64,000 nt of DNA from Eulemur rufifrons. Taxonomy: Eukaryota; Chordata; Mammalia; Primates; Lemuridae. How positions within the stretch are numbered: position 1 is the first letter of the stretch; each line of letters starts with the position of its first letter. Location: contig NC_090986.1 in the NCBI RefSeq assembly GCF_041146395.1, positions 40,832,001 through 40,896,000 on the forward strand, given 5' to 3'. The position numbers were made by a program, and so were the translations under genes. The notes below the pieces were generated by a model, which was not told where the DNA came from, did no database searches, and saw only the letters and a program-made list of their open reading frames with translations. Shown here piece by piece: positions 45,518 to 57,291 of this stretch.

Positions 45518-45529
45518 CTTGTCAAGCAC

Positions 45530-45850
45530 TTCATTCACATACACTGAGACTCTTTCCGACCTAAGTGTCTTCCTACACTCACTACCATACCTCCTCATTA
45601 ATATGCTAAGTCTAACTCCCATTTCATCCCTTACTTGTCACCTTTAATGCATTACTTCAAATGTGTGCTTTCCTGATCCTCCTAGTTCAGTTGTCTCATA
45701 TTCCTTGTCTAAATATCCTGTTTTGCTTTATAGTATTCATCACAATATTAATTGAATGTCTTTGGTAGGATTATTTGTTTTATATATGCTCCATCAAAAA
45801 ATTTGTTTTGCTAACTTCTATAAACCCTAGGTCTGTCATAAATTCTAGCA
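45530..45850 (+). repeat. L2 LINE (right part)
   Basis: 'acttcattcacatacactga', 'gcttcctgatcctcctagtt'-like pyrimidine-rich text and 'tatagtattcatcacaatat' fit the L2 3' region, resuming after the LTR-like insertion. Confidence 0.5.
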
Positions 45851-48649
45851 TAAAGGACGTTTTCAAAAAATAGTTAGGAAAATTGAAATATCTCTACTGA
45901 AATGCCTAATTTCCCTGGTGTAATCCAATCTTGGTAGCCTTTTTCACATCCTCCTTATTTTTCAAATTTTATACAGTGGCCATGGATAATAAAAAAATAT
46001 ATGGTGTAAGCTGTCATGTAATATGATTTGTTTCTAAGCTGGAGCTGTTTACATTTGAAAAATGCATTACTGCAAATTGTCTCAGGATACGTTACTCAGC
46101 ATATACACATGAGTCACGTGTGATACACAGCATTTGCAAAGTATCTCTGCCTAATTAGCATCCACATGTGATATGGCTTCAGTCAATTAATATTGGAAGT
46201 CAGGAAACAGAATAGAATTTCTCCCAATCAACCTTATTCATATGGATCACTAATAATTAGCCTCGAAAGAGTACCTATGTACTCATACCTCAGTATAAGA
46301 AATGGCAAGATGTGCTTCTGAAACAACCAAAGAAAAATATAGAAATGAGGTAATTGTGAGGTTTTGTATAGGGATCTACAAATGATCTTTCTGGATTTAC
46401 AAAAACAGATTTCTTTACACATATCAAATGATATCAAAAAACTATCCTTTTTGAATCTAAAATAACTGGAAAAAAATATTTTTAATTCATTTCAAATTCA
46501 AATTTATCATAGGATTCTCATTCTGTAATACAGAGGTTCATTTTCACTAGGATTTACTCATATGTAGGATCTGAAAGGTTAACCCTGAAACTTGTCACTA
46601 TTACTGCAGGGTTTGAGGTGGAAACAAGAAGAGGAAGCCAAAAATGTTTAATTTTCCTTCTCTCCTCATTCTCCTTCTTCTTCACCTATCTCCAATAGGA
46701 AGGATAAATAGGACAAGTTGGTGGATGAACAATGGAAAGAGGGAAAAAAGGAGACAGAGAAAGAGTACAGAATAGCTGTAGAGGTCTTCAGAAATCATGT
46801 TTGAATTTTTTAGGCAGGAATACAATTAAATGCAAATCAAAAATAACTGGAATGCTATTCTTCCTTTTTATATACTACCTAAAAATTTCCATTTTTGGAA
46901 AGTGAAAGTAAGAACAGTAGATAGTGAAATTATGTCAAAGAGGACTAAATGTAGTTTCTTGCAAGCACTGTTTAAATTCTCCCTTCACGCTAGCTAATAT
47001 GGTCCTTTGATCTACATGAGGCTGTTGAAACAAGGAATTCATAGGTGATAAGTAAATATGCTTCATGAGACAGGGAGCGTTCACTGTAGTTATCCCCCAA
47101 ACAAGACAAAGTGCAAAAGTACATCTGTTAAATTGAACTGAATAAGAGAATCAATGAAGACTTTCCATGCATGCATATCAAGTAAAAAATGTTTATAGTG
47201 AACAGGGCTTTCTCTGACAGTCTCAGATCACATACCCATTTATTCTGCTTAAAATAAAAGCCTGTGTTTCTGGTTTTATGTAGTATCTGATAATCAGTCC
47301 CCAACAGACTCTCTTATTTTCCATTGAAAATGCACATACACAGGCAACAACAACATCAATACAAACACACACAGACCGCTGTTAAGATTTTCATGTAACA
47401 TATCATCAGAATATGGAAGGAACTTCTATTGACAAGATCGATTTAAATTGATTGCTATGTTCAAATGGTGAATCATCTTTTCTATGCTGCCAAAAAAATA
47501 AAACACTATCCGTGTAAAAGTAGATAGATCCTGCATTTTTCTCCCACTCAAGACTCATGCTAATCAATACACTGGCCAGCTGTGTCACTCTTATTAGTGC
47601 TGTGTTTTGAGACTCCAGCATTTTGAGTCCTTTCATCTGTATCATCTGTCAGTACTTCTCTTTTTATTTGCATTCAGATAAAGAATCCTGGTAGATGTAC
47701 CTCTTTGAAGTCAAGTGCTATAGGTGTAAGCAGAGGCAAGAAGGCAAGAGAGCTCACGACTAAAATTGTTTATGTGCACCATATATTCACAGTGACAGAC
47801 AATCAGACCGTGAGGATAGGAGAAGCTCTCCTTAGGTCTAGCAGATCTCCACTGGGGGGAAAATCACAAAAACAAATAAAATGGCTTCACAGCGGTAACT
47901 GGCATGAAGTGATGCACATCAGTTTACCTTATAGCTCAATGTGACCATCCTTAAGTAAATAAAAAGTGGGGCTGAAAACAATCTATGGTTTCTATTTATT
48001 GGTAATGCCACATCTGGATAGAAATCTACTTATTTAAAGAGAGAGAATATGAAATTTTTTGTGTAAAACAAATTCCTGCAGTAAAAAAGGAAAACAAAAA
48101 CCATCCTCTAGAATCACAATAAATATAACTATATTATTTAGAAAAAGAGTTCAAATTAGTAAATACACTATTTGGAAAAAAAAAAGGTGTAAAGAATCGG
48201 ATCTCTACATTAGAAAACAGGAAGACATGATGACCTCAATGAAATATGAATAGAAAGTTATATAAAGATAACAAGCTGAAATGAAAATAAGAGATCTGAA
48301 AGGAGAAGGGTAAGATAAAAAAGAATCAAAAAAGAAATATTAAATTTAAATTTGCAGTGGCACCACGGAAAACTAAATGCATAAATCAGAGGAATAACAT
48401 CAAAAACTATTACTACTAAAAGCAAATGTAAAGGACAACAGAAAAAACTGAAAAATGTCACAAGTCTGAGGAGGGTTGAGAAGAGTGAGAAACATAAACA
48501 TTTGTAATGGAAGGAATAATAAAACACATAGTCTAGGAAAAAATATATATTAGAAATTTACATGGAGACCTAAAACAGGATCATAATGTTCCAGGTTAAA
48601 TAAGTAAAAAGAGACGATAGTAGGACAAAACACACATACATATATTAAG
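45851..48649. other. Unassigned sequence
   Basis: 2.8 kb with no gene or confident repeat; includes A-rich text at 48050-48640. Open frames up to 89 codons lack motifs. Confidence 0.4.
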
Positions 48650-51000
48650 AAAATCCAAGAGGGTAGAACAAAATGATCAACCAAATAGAAACCTCCAGTG
48701 ATCATCCCTCCGCAGGAACACCAAATTCAACTACCCATGAAAGCAAGCACGTTCAGAAGAAGCAAAAAACCCAGTGAGTGAACATACTATTAATACTTGG
48801 TTTTAATAACGTATCAAGGAAAGACTCACTAAAGAGAGCAGAAAACACAATCTTGCATTGCCTACACCAACCCTCCCCCATTCCCTTTCCCGGCAGTGCT
48901 GCACCAGCACCCAAGCAGAGAGAGAATCTGTGTGCCCCAGGGAGGGAGAGTGAAGAGATGGTGAAACTTTGCATTGAATCCCAGGGCCATTCTGGCACAG
49001 GGGAACACAGCACAGGGCAGAATTCTGCCTGTGCCACAGAGGGAGCATTTACACAGACTAGCCTGGCTAGAGAGAAATCCCCCATCCTGAAACCCAAGTT
49101 CCATGGAATCCCACCCCCAGCTGAGAAAAAGCAGCCTGGGGCCTGGATTAAATTTATAAGGCAGTTGTGCCACAAAGGCTACGCTCCTTGGGCAATTCCT
49201 GCCTCTGTGCTGGCTAGGAGCCAGTGGACTTGGAGTGCACATTACGCAGTGAGACAACAGCAGGGGCAGCCAATTCAGTGCTTCTGTCACCCCCTGCCCC
49301 CAAATACAGGCAGCAGCTGATAGAGTCTTCTTACACTTGGGGGAAAGGAAAGGGAAAAGTTCAAAGGACTTTGGTTTGCAACATGGGCACCAGCTCAGCC
49401 ACAGTAACATAAAGTACCAAGTAGACTCCTGAAACCCTGAGTCCAGGCCTTAGTTCCTGGAAGGCATTTCAGGACCCACCCTAGGCCAGAAGAAAACATA
49501 CTGTCCTGAAGGGAAGGACCCAGTCCTGGCAGGATTCACCACCTGCTGATTAAAGATCCCTTGGGCATTGAATAAACATCAGAGGTAGCCAGGCAACAAT
49601 CATCACTGGTTTTGGGTGAGACTGAGCTGGCTTCAGGTATGACCTGGCACTGGTGGCCATAAGAGTGTGCCAATGTCTCTTGTCCACCAACTCCAGCAGC
49701 CCAGCACAAAGGGTGAGAGAAGAGAGTGAGAGTCCTTGCCTGGCACTCCAGGGAATTCTCTCATCTCTTACGCAAGTTCACCAGTACCACCAGGACTCTG
49801 CAAGAGTCATTACTGGCCTTGCAGCACCCCCAGTGCTGATATAGCTGTAGGTACCAAAGATTTAGATCACAACACTCAATTCACTTTGAATACCTAGAAA
49901 GCCTTTTGAAGAAGGATGGGTGCAAACAAACCCAGACTATGAAGATTAAAATAAACACCTAACTCTTTAATGCCCAGACATTGGCAAACATCCAAAAGCA
50001 TCAGGAATATCCAGTATAACATGACCTCACCAAATAAACTAAATAAGATACCAGTAACCAATCATGGAGCAATGGAGATATGTGATCTTTCAGACAAAGA
50101 ATTCAAAATAGCTGTTATAAGGAAGCTCAATAAACTTTAAGACAACACAGAGAAGGAATTCAGAAGCCTATATGATAAATTTAACAGAGTCTGAAATAAT
50201 AAAAAAAATGGCTTTTATCAAAAATAATAACAAATGCTGGTGAGGATATGGAGAAAGGGGAACCCTTCCTCATACACTGTTGGTGGGAATGTAAATTAGT
50301 GCAACTATTTTGGATAAAAGTATGGACATACCTCAAAAAACTGAAAATGGAACTACCATGTGACCCAACAATCCCAGTGCTGGCTATATATCCAAAGGAG
50401 GGGAAATCATTCTATTGAAAAGGTATCTGCACGTCCATGTTTATTGCAGCACTATTCACAATAGCCATGATTTTGAATCAACCTAAATGTCCATCAACAG
50501 AAAAATGGACAAAGAAATTGTGGTACATACATACAATGGAATATTATATAGCCACAAAAGACTTTATGTTAAGAGAAATAAGCCAAACACAGAAAGACAA
50601 ATCTCACATGTTCTCACTCATATGTGGGAGCTAAATATTAAAAACAATTAACCTCATTAAGACAGAGAGTAGAATAATGATTACTAGAGGCTGGGACGTG
50701 TGGGAGGAGTATAAAGTGGGGATCATTAATGGGTTCAAAAATATAGTTAGAATGAAAAATGTTTGATAGCACAGCAAAATGGCTATAATCAACAATAAGG
50801 GAATACTTTTAAATAACTAAAAAAGTAGAATTGGAAATGTTCCTAATACAAAGAAATGGCAAATGCCTGAGGTGATGGATATCTCAGTTACCCTGATCTG
50901 ACTAATTTATATTGTGTGCTTGTATCCATGCAGCACCCGTACCCTATTTAATATTATGTACCCATAATAGTTAAAAAGAATAAAACAAAAAAGAATAAAA
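48650..51000 (+). mobile_element. Internally deleted L1: 5'UTR and ORF1 start fused to ORF2 3' end and 3'UTR
   Basis: 48650-50190 matches an older L1 5'UTR and ORF1 beginning: 'aaatagaaacctccagtgat', 'gctgcaccagcacccaagca', 'aaagaattcaaaatagctgt' and 'cacagagaaggaattcagaa'. At about 50195-50205 it jumps to the 3' part of ORF2 ('aatggcttttatcaaaaata', 'acaaatgctggtgaggatat') and runs through the Cys-rich region and an L1MA-type 3'UTR to about 50990. About 4 kb (most of ORF1 and most of ORF2) is missing. The A-rich junction shows microhomology rather than splice-site wording. The GC-richer 5'UTR gives long chance open frames on both strands (48778-49320 +, 48862-49410 -). Confidence 0.85.
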
Positions 51001-51023
51001 TAAACAGGGCTAAAAAGAAGAAA

Positions 51024-51061
51024 TAAAGAAAGAAAAAAAGAAAGAAAGAAAGAAAGAAAAT
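51024..51061. repeat. (GAAA)n microsatellite in the L1 tail
   Basis: 'gaaagaaagaaagaaagaaa' grown from the A-rich L1 3' end. Confidence 0.9.
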
Positions 51062-51404
51062 CCTACAAGCTCCAGGCTAGCAAACAAGTTCCTTATAAAA
51101 ATAAAATCTCATACTTTTCCTCTATCATAAAGGGGAGAGTGGAGCCATACCTATAATCCTTTGAGAAAATGAGTTGGGATATAACAGATAGTTGCTCATT
51201 CAGATCATCTTCCATTAATGAAAACCTCAAAAATGAATTTTTGGGTACATAGATGTTCAAAAAACATCATCACATACCTTTCTTTGAAGTCAAGTAAAGG
51301 TTTAATACCTACTCCAGATGACTTAGAGTTGAGATAAAATTAAGAACTCAAGGATACAGAAAGTTTTATTATACAATTATTGAGAGTTATTATTACTATT
51401 AAGA
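51062..51404. other. Unassigned sequence
   Basis: No recognisable feature. Confidence 0.4.
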
Positions 51405-51620
51405 AAAATAGCTGTTAACATTTATTGGGTGCTCATTTGTGCCCAGTACTTGAATTATCGCATCTTCACAATTACATTTTGACTTAAATGCTATTATCTC
51501 TCCCCATTTATAGTGAATACTCTGAGGTGTAGAGGCGTTAAACATTTTCTCCAGGATTGGTACAGCTAAGAAATGTCTTGCTTGAATTTAAGCTCACGGT
51601 TTTCATCACTACACTAAATA
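51405..51620 (+). repeat. MIR SINE
   Basis: 'gttaacatttattgggtgct', 'tctctccccatttatagtga' and 'gaatttaagctcacggtttt' follow MIR order. Confidence 0.65.
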
Positions 51621-51844
51621 CTTGCCTTACTAGGTTTGAAACACATCAAGTTTAGGTAAATTAAGTGTAGTCTGGTTTCAAAGCTTAACTCAGCTGTTTC
51701 TTTTCTGTTTTTACTGCTTTGCTAGTCTCTAATAAAGCGTTTTCTTCTACTTTATAATTCATGCAGTGTCTGTTAAAACAAACAAAAAAAAATCCCTTTA
51801 GACAATGAAAGGGAGGCTACTCCAGAATTTACTGATCATGGCTA

Positions 51845-51990
51845 AACTGTACACAATATTTCCCAAGTGATATATGCTTTCCTAAGTAGGGCGCATATGT
51901 TAGCTCATCTATCCCCATTTTAAAGATAATAACACAGAGTCCAAGATCATTAGGCTCTAAGTGCCAGAGCCTGGATTTGATTTTAACTTG
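51845..51990 (+). repeat. MIR SINE fragment
   Basis: 'tatccccattttaaagataa' and 'gtgccagagcctggatttga' match the MIR 3' half. Confidence 0.6.
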
Positions 51991-53794
51991 TATGTAATAT
52001 TGCTTCTATTAAAATCATTGGGACACTAAAGGGATTTTTCTTCACAAAATAGAATTGTGTAGATAAAATAATGATGATCTTTATTTGTGATGAACTTGAG
52101 TAATTTTTTTCATATTTTAAAATCTTATGTTGAATAACTTGATTCTTTGATTTGTTCACTGAGGAAAACTAAGTCACCTAATCACAGAAATAACCTCTCT
52201 CAACAAGCCCTAATGTACACTTTCTTCCATCAAACATATCCCTCTGATAACTACCCTTCACAATCAGAATATAAAAGACGATGTCAACATGAATAGAAAA
52301 AAAAAAGAAAATTAGAAAACAGATTAAAATGTTAAGAGGATATATCTGTTCATGAAATTCTGGATGTCTTCTTCTCTATACTGCCCATGTTTTTTAAATG
52401 GTATAGTGTCCCTTTAAATTACTAAAATATTATGCATATAATAGATAAATACAGCTAGGTAAAAAAATGATGTTTAGAAATACTGAAAGGAAAGGGGACA
52501 AAATGTTGAGTGTTCATTCTTGGGTAGTATGGCTCTAGATGAATTTTTCTTTTCTGAATATTTCTTTCTGATTTGTTAAAATTGCTCCTAATTAGAAAAC
52601 CTTATTTTTGTAAAGGAAAAATCATTATTTTAATAAAAATAATTATAGCTTATATCACATGAATTTATGCAGAGTAGGTAATTCTCAGTGGAACAGTCTT
52701 CACACATGCCATAGGTATTCAGAAACTGCTAAAGCTCTGCCTTGCTTCATGGGCAGCCTTTGAGTTTGCTTCTACTTCTGTTTACCCAGACTGTAAATAT
52801 TACTTATGGCATTAGGCCTCCTGTTACACATGGAAAAATCCTCAAGGGTTTTTAAATATCAATTAGACCATATTTTAACTGAAGCCTGTTTAAATAATCT
52901 TTTCCTCATGTAATCTTAACCATTTTTTTACAAAGGAAATAATTTATCAAAGCAAATACTGAATATTACATATTAAATTAAGTATTTAAAATAGTTACTA
53001 AATATTGAAATTGCTTAGAGTAAAGCTGTTGGTGTAAAATCTATATTATTTCTTCTGAGTAATTTACTCAATCCATAGTGAGCAGTGAATATAGCTTTGT
53101 TTGAGATTTTAAGTTTAAAATTATTTCACAAATATTTGCTAGTGATTTCCAGGTATCAGGCACAGTGTTAAGGGAAGAGAAACATTTTATTTGCTAGAAT
53201 TCTTTTAAGTGAATGAAGGCGTATGCATAAATATTCTAAACAATTCTAAATGCTAATATGCTATTGAGGAAATTCCAGAAAAGACATTTAAATATTTGTG
53301 TTGAAGGAAATATCAAACATACCTTTAGTCATGCACTAATACACATTGGTTTCTTCTTTATCTTATCTCACAATCATCACTTATTTGCTCAGAACTAACA
53401 TCCTAGGGGATAGTCTTCCATACCCTAGAATTTAGTGATCAATTTGGCATTAAATAGAAGTCTTAAGATAAAGAATTAACTAAATTTAGTTTCAAAGGCA
53501 GTGCAAAGCCCTGTATAATCATCATTAGTCCTCAAGCAATTTGTGTTAAGTTTGCCATACATATTGTGAATTATCTCGTGGACTACATAGAGCCTATGTA
53601 TAAGACAATCTACATAAATTCATTCTAACACAAAATAAGATAAAAATTAATGCATTGAGATTTTGAGATAAGAATATGCCTTGAATCCAATGATGAATTT
53701 GGACATCAGGAGGGAAAACAAAGGCAGGAGAGGGAGAACAGGGGGGAAAGAGGTAGTGGTCTGGAGGCTGAAGTAAGAATAACCTTGATTTATG
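51991..53794. other. Unassigned AT-rich sequence
   Basis: No gene recognised. A possible inverted L2 scrap lies at 53130-53180; a purine-rich stretch lies at 53705-53760. Confidence 0.4.
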
Positions 53795-53950
53795 TGACCA
53801 CTTATTCAGTTATTTGTCCACTTAAACAATTTTGAAGGATCTAGAATGTTGTTAGGGACCAGGGCTGTAAAGATAAACAAAGCAGTCAGGCTTCCAGTCC
53901 CAGTGGAATTAATAATTGTCTACTTAGCAGATCACAGAATACAGGCCCTT
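53795..53950 (-). repeat. L2 LINE 3' end, minus strand
   Basis: 'accacttattcagttatttg', 'tagggaccagggctgtaaag' and 'gtcaggcttccagtcccagt' parallel the inverted L2 terminus. Confidence 0.45.
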
Positions 53951-54377
53951 ATTCCTTAGCTCTAATTTTTTTTTTCTTTTTTGCCTAATCCTGGAACTTG
54001 CCAATTAACAGTAGAGCATCTACTTTTTTTGATATGCTGTTAAAACCTTCGACCTTCAGAAGAGTCCTTACAAGTAAACTAAAGTTTTATTCCAGTCACT
54101 AAATAGGCTACACCCTTTAAAAAAAAATTATTCTGATGCTTGCTTGTTATACAGTAACAAGATTTCAAAATGTATTAAAAATGCTTTTTAAATTATCTGG
54201 ATATAGTGATCTCCTTAACAGGTCTGATGAGTTCTTCCTTCAATTCATTTTTCCTATTGTCAGCATAAGATTTATCTTCCAGACTAGCATATCTGACGAT
54301 ATAGATCCCATTTAAGACCAAAGAAAATAGCCTACTACATTCAAATCCATTTGGTTTCTATCTACCTTTTTCCCCCC

Positions 54378-54530
54378 CACTTGGTGAGAGGGACAGGGTC
54401 TCTCTCTGTCAGGCTGGAGTACAGTGTCCTGATCAGTTTACTGTAACCTCAAACTCCTGGGATAAAGTGATCCTCCCAACTCAGCCTCCCAAAGTCCTAA
54501 GATTACAAGCGTGAGCAACTGTGCTTGGCA
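54378..54530 (-). mobile_element. Alu-related monomer (FLAM/FRAM-like), minus strand
   Basis: A single 7SL-derived arm only: 'gacagggtctctctctgtca', 'aacctcaaactcctgggata' and 'gcctcccaaagtcctaagat' on the + strand, ending 'gtgcttggca'. No second arm, so a fossil monomer older than dimeric Alu. Confidence 0.75.
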
Positions 54531-54539
54531 AGTTTCTAT

Positions 54540-54885
54540 CTACTTTTGAACCAGAGCATCCTGAATGCCCCATATGTGTGTGCTACTTGCTCTCCCCCAA
54601 TCACACTCTGCTCTTGTCCACCTGCAGTCTTTGCAAAGATGTTATCTTCCTTTGATGTCATTTCTTCTGTATTAATTCAGTCTTATTATCTTAGAGCCCA
54701 CCTTCTCCAGGAAATCTCTGAGGCACTAAAAAGAATTACTCCCTTCCTCATATTTCCCTGGGACTTAAGTTGAGCCTCTTTGACTATATTCCTTCCTTCT
54801 TTCTTCCATTCCAAAAAACCCCATTTCACTTAGAATAAATCAAAACTCTTTACTATGGCTTATATGATTGAATCCTGTGGCAGAA
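54540..54885 (+). repeat. L2 LINE fragments
   Basis: 'ccaccttctccaggaaatct' (54540-54790) is L2-like. 'cacttagaataaatcaaaac' and 'tactatggcttatatgattg' (54815-54885) begin a second L2 that resumes after the LTR at 55415. Confidence 0.5.
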
Positions 54886-55414
54886 ACACACTGAGGTGGT
54901 CCCCAATGAGTCATGCCCTTGTATAATCCTTTCTTTGAATGTGATTAAAACTGTAACTTGTTTCTAACCAATAGAATCTGGCAAAGATGATAAGACAGTC
55001 ATTCTGTAGTTACACTATGTAAGATTCCACTGTAGCAGACTGGAGTAAGAGATTCTCCAGCTGGCTTAGAAGAAGTCAGGTAGCATATTAGGAAGGTGCC
55101 TGTGGGAGGCTCATGTTGCAAGGAACTTTGAATGACCTCAGACAGTGGACCATGGCTGCCAATCAGCAAGAAAATGGAGACCTACAAACACATGGAACTG
55201 AAATCTGCTAACAGCTGCATGAGCTGAGCTCCAGAAAGGAAGATGCTGGCCAACATCATGATTACACCTTTGTAACACTAAGAGTCTGAGCTGAGCACCA
55301 GTTAATCTATGTCCAGACTCCTGACCAACACAAACTGTGAATTATATAATAAATGTGTGTTGTTTTAAGCCACCAAGTTTGTGCAATTTGTTATGCAGCA
55401 ATAACTAATTCAAG
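54886..55414 (+). mobile_element. LTR-like repeat (MaLR/ERVL type, name uncertain)
   Basis: Starts 'tgtggcagaaacacactgag' and has 'ttctaaccaatagaatctgg', 'gccaatcagcaagaaaatgg' and an LTR-type end 'gtgttgttttaagccaccaa' ... 'gcagcaataact'. It interrupts an L2. The repeat at 63560-63960 shares the consensus ('aatgaaatgtggcagaaatg' region and 'aaggaactg...' phrases). Non-coding. Confidence 0.6.
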
Positions 55415-55880
55415 CCCTCACCTACTTCTCTACCACTTTTCCTGACCCTCTCTCCTTATATCACTTTGATTTGGTCACTTGGGCTCTTTCTAATCCTCTC
55501 TTCAAGGATTTCAGACAGATGCATCCAGCTGCCTGGAATGCTTTGTCCTTATCCTTCCTGGGGCTGGCTCCTTCTCAAGCTAAGCCTTTTCATCCTAAAT
55601 GACCCTTCATCAGCTTTTCTGACTACTCTGTCTCAAACTGATGCTCCCTCATCTCATTATGGTTTAGAACCAAATTTGTTTCCTCTACGGAGTTCATCAA
55701 AATGTATTATAATTTAATAATTTATTTAGTAACATACTTATTACTATTTCTGTATCCTCAACTAGAATATAAGATTGTTGAAAGAAAGCACATGTGTCTT
55801 ACACACTATTGTATATCCAGCACCGAGCCTGGCATACAGTGGGTTCTCAGTCAATATGTGCTAATAGGATGAGTTAAGGA
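55415..55880 (+). repeat. L2 LINE 3' region (continuation)
   Basis: 'catccagctgcctggaatgc', 'ctagaatataagattgttga', 'tgtatatccagcaccgagcc' and 'tggcatacagtgggttctca' follow L2 order to its terminus. Confidence 0.75.
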
Positions 55881-56656
55881 AGAGGTAAGACCATGCAGCA
55901 TCTTGCAGGTAATGGTGATGAGTTTGTCTTTAAGGTGGGGGTGGACAGGAGTCAATATACTTGTTAAAACAACTACTCTGGTGTTATGTAGAGTGGATAA
56001 CTACCATAGTGATGAGACACATTTACTATTTTAGAGACAGAATCAATGAGACATGATGATGGCTTAGATATAGAGAATGAAGGAATAAGAAGAATTTATT
56101 TATGTATGAATGTAGGCAGGTAGGTGGGTAGGTAGGTAGCTGGGTTGGTAAGTAGGTAGATAGAGGATACCAGAGAAGAGCAAGAATGAATGATGGGAAA
56201 TACAGTTTACTGGGGTTGGTGACTGTTTTTGAAAGAGAAAATGGCAGAAGCAGGTAAAGTGATCTTCCAGGTTAATAACTTGGGTCCCTGAGAGGTTAAG
56301 AATGCCATTCAGTAAAATTAAGATCATATAGAAAGAGAATGACCTTTCTGTTTTATACAGAGATATTTATGTATCTGTCTCTTCAATTACACCATGAGTT
56401 GTTAGAGAGTTATATTGTTAGCTGCTAAACAGTGCTTTGTATATACAATAAATGTCAAGGAAGTGTTCTTTAATTTGAATTGTTGAATTAACTGCAGGTC
56501 TCATTTACCTTTAAATTTTTTAATATACTGCATTATGAAAATGAAAGTATTTTATTGGACTTGGGAAGAGTATTTGGCAGAAAAGAGAATTCAGGGAAAA
56601 GAATAAGACAGAATAGCAAGTTTACCTGACAGGACGCCTTAGTTTGCAATAATAAT
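55881..56656. other. Unassigned sequence with a (GGTA)n tract
   Basis: The GGTA microsatellite is listed separately. No gene recognised; a 75-codon minus-strand frame at 56100-56327 covers that repeat and is low-complexity. Confidence 0.45.
56110..56165. repeat. Imperfect (GGTA)n microsatellite
   Basis: 'aggtaggtgggtaggtaggt' and related units. Confidence 0.9.
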
Positions 56657-57291
56657 GCAGTTCACCCTGAACAAGACAGGTTTGAACTGCATGGGTCCAC
56701 TTATACATGGATTTTCTTCTACGTCTGCCACCTATGAGTCAGTAAGACCAACCCCTCCTCTTCTGCCTCAGCCTACTGAGGAGGTTGAAGTCCTTGATGA
56801 TGATCCACTTCCACTTAACAAATAGTAAATAAATTTTCTCTTCCTTATAATTTCCTTAATAACATTTTCTTTTCTCTAGCTTACTTTATTGTCAGAATAC
56901 AGTATATAATATATAGAACATTCAAAATATGTGGGTTTTTTTTAACTTTTTATTTTTATCTTTTTTTATTTCAGTTTATTATGGGGGTACAAAAGTTTAG
57001 GTTATATATATTGCCCATGCTCCCCCACCCCCACCCGATTCAGAGCTTCAAGCATGTCCATTCCCCAGACAGTGTGCATCACACTCATTATGTATGTATA
57101 CACCCATCCCCTCCCCCCAACCCCCATCTCTGTCCGATACCCAAAATATGTGTTAATTGACTGTCAATGTATGGGTAAGGCTTCCAGTCAACAGTAGGTG
57201 ACTAGTAGAGTCAAAAGTTAATTGCAGATTTCTGGCTGCATGAGAGAATCAGCGGTCCTGACCTCTACCTTGCTCAAGGGTGAGTTGTATT
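56657..57291 (+). mobile_element. Tigger-type (Tc1/mariner-pogo) DNA transposon remnant
   Basis: Termini 'cagttcaccctgaacaa' and 'ttgctcaagggtgagttg' are imperfect inverted repeats of the Tigger 'CAGTTGACCCTTGAACAA' type. Internal phrases such as 'gatgatccacttccacttaa', 'tagcttactttattgtcaga', 'ggtaaggcttccagtcaaca' and 'gtagagtcaaaagttaattg' are in consensus order. The copy is a non-coding internal-deletion derivative, interrupted at 56934-57141 by an L1 3' end. Confidence 0.8.
56934..57141 (-). mobile_element. Lemur-type L1 3'UTR fragment, minus strand, with 11-bp TSD
   Basis: Poly(T) followed by 'attatgggggtacaaaagtt', 'gattcagagcttcaagcatg' and C-rich tracts: the reverse complement of the lemur L1 3'UTR. 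It is truncated just downstream of where ORF2 would end. 'caaaatatgtg' at 56923-56933 and 57142-57152 flanks it and, once reduced to one copy, restores the Tigger sequence. It serves as a canonical reference for the L1 3' end. Confidence 0.92.
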
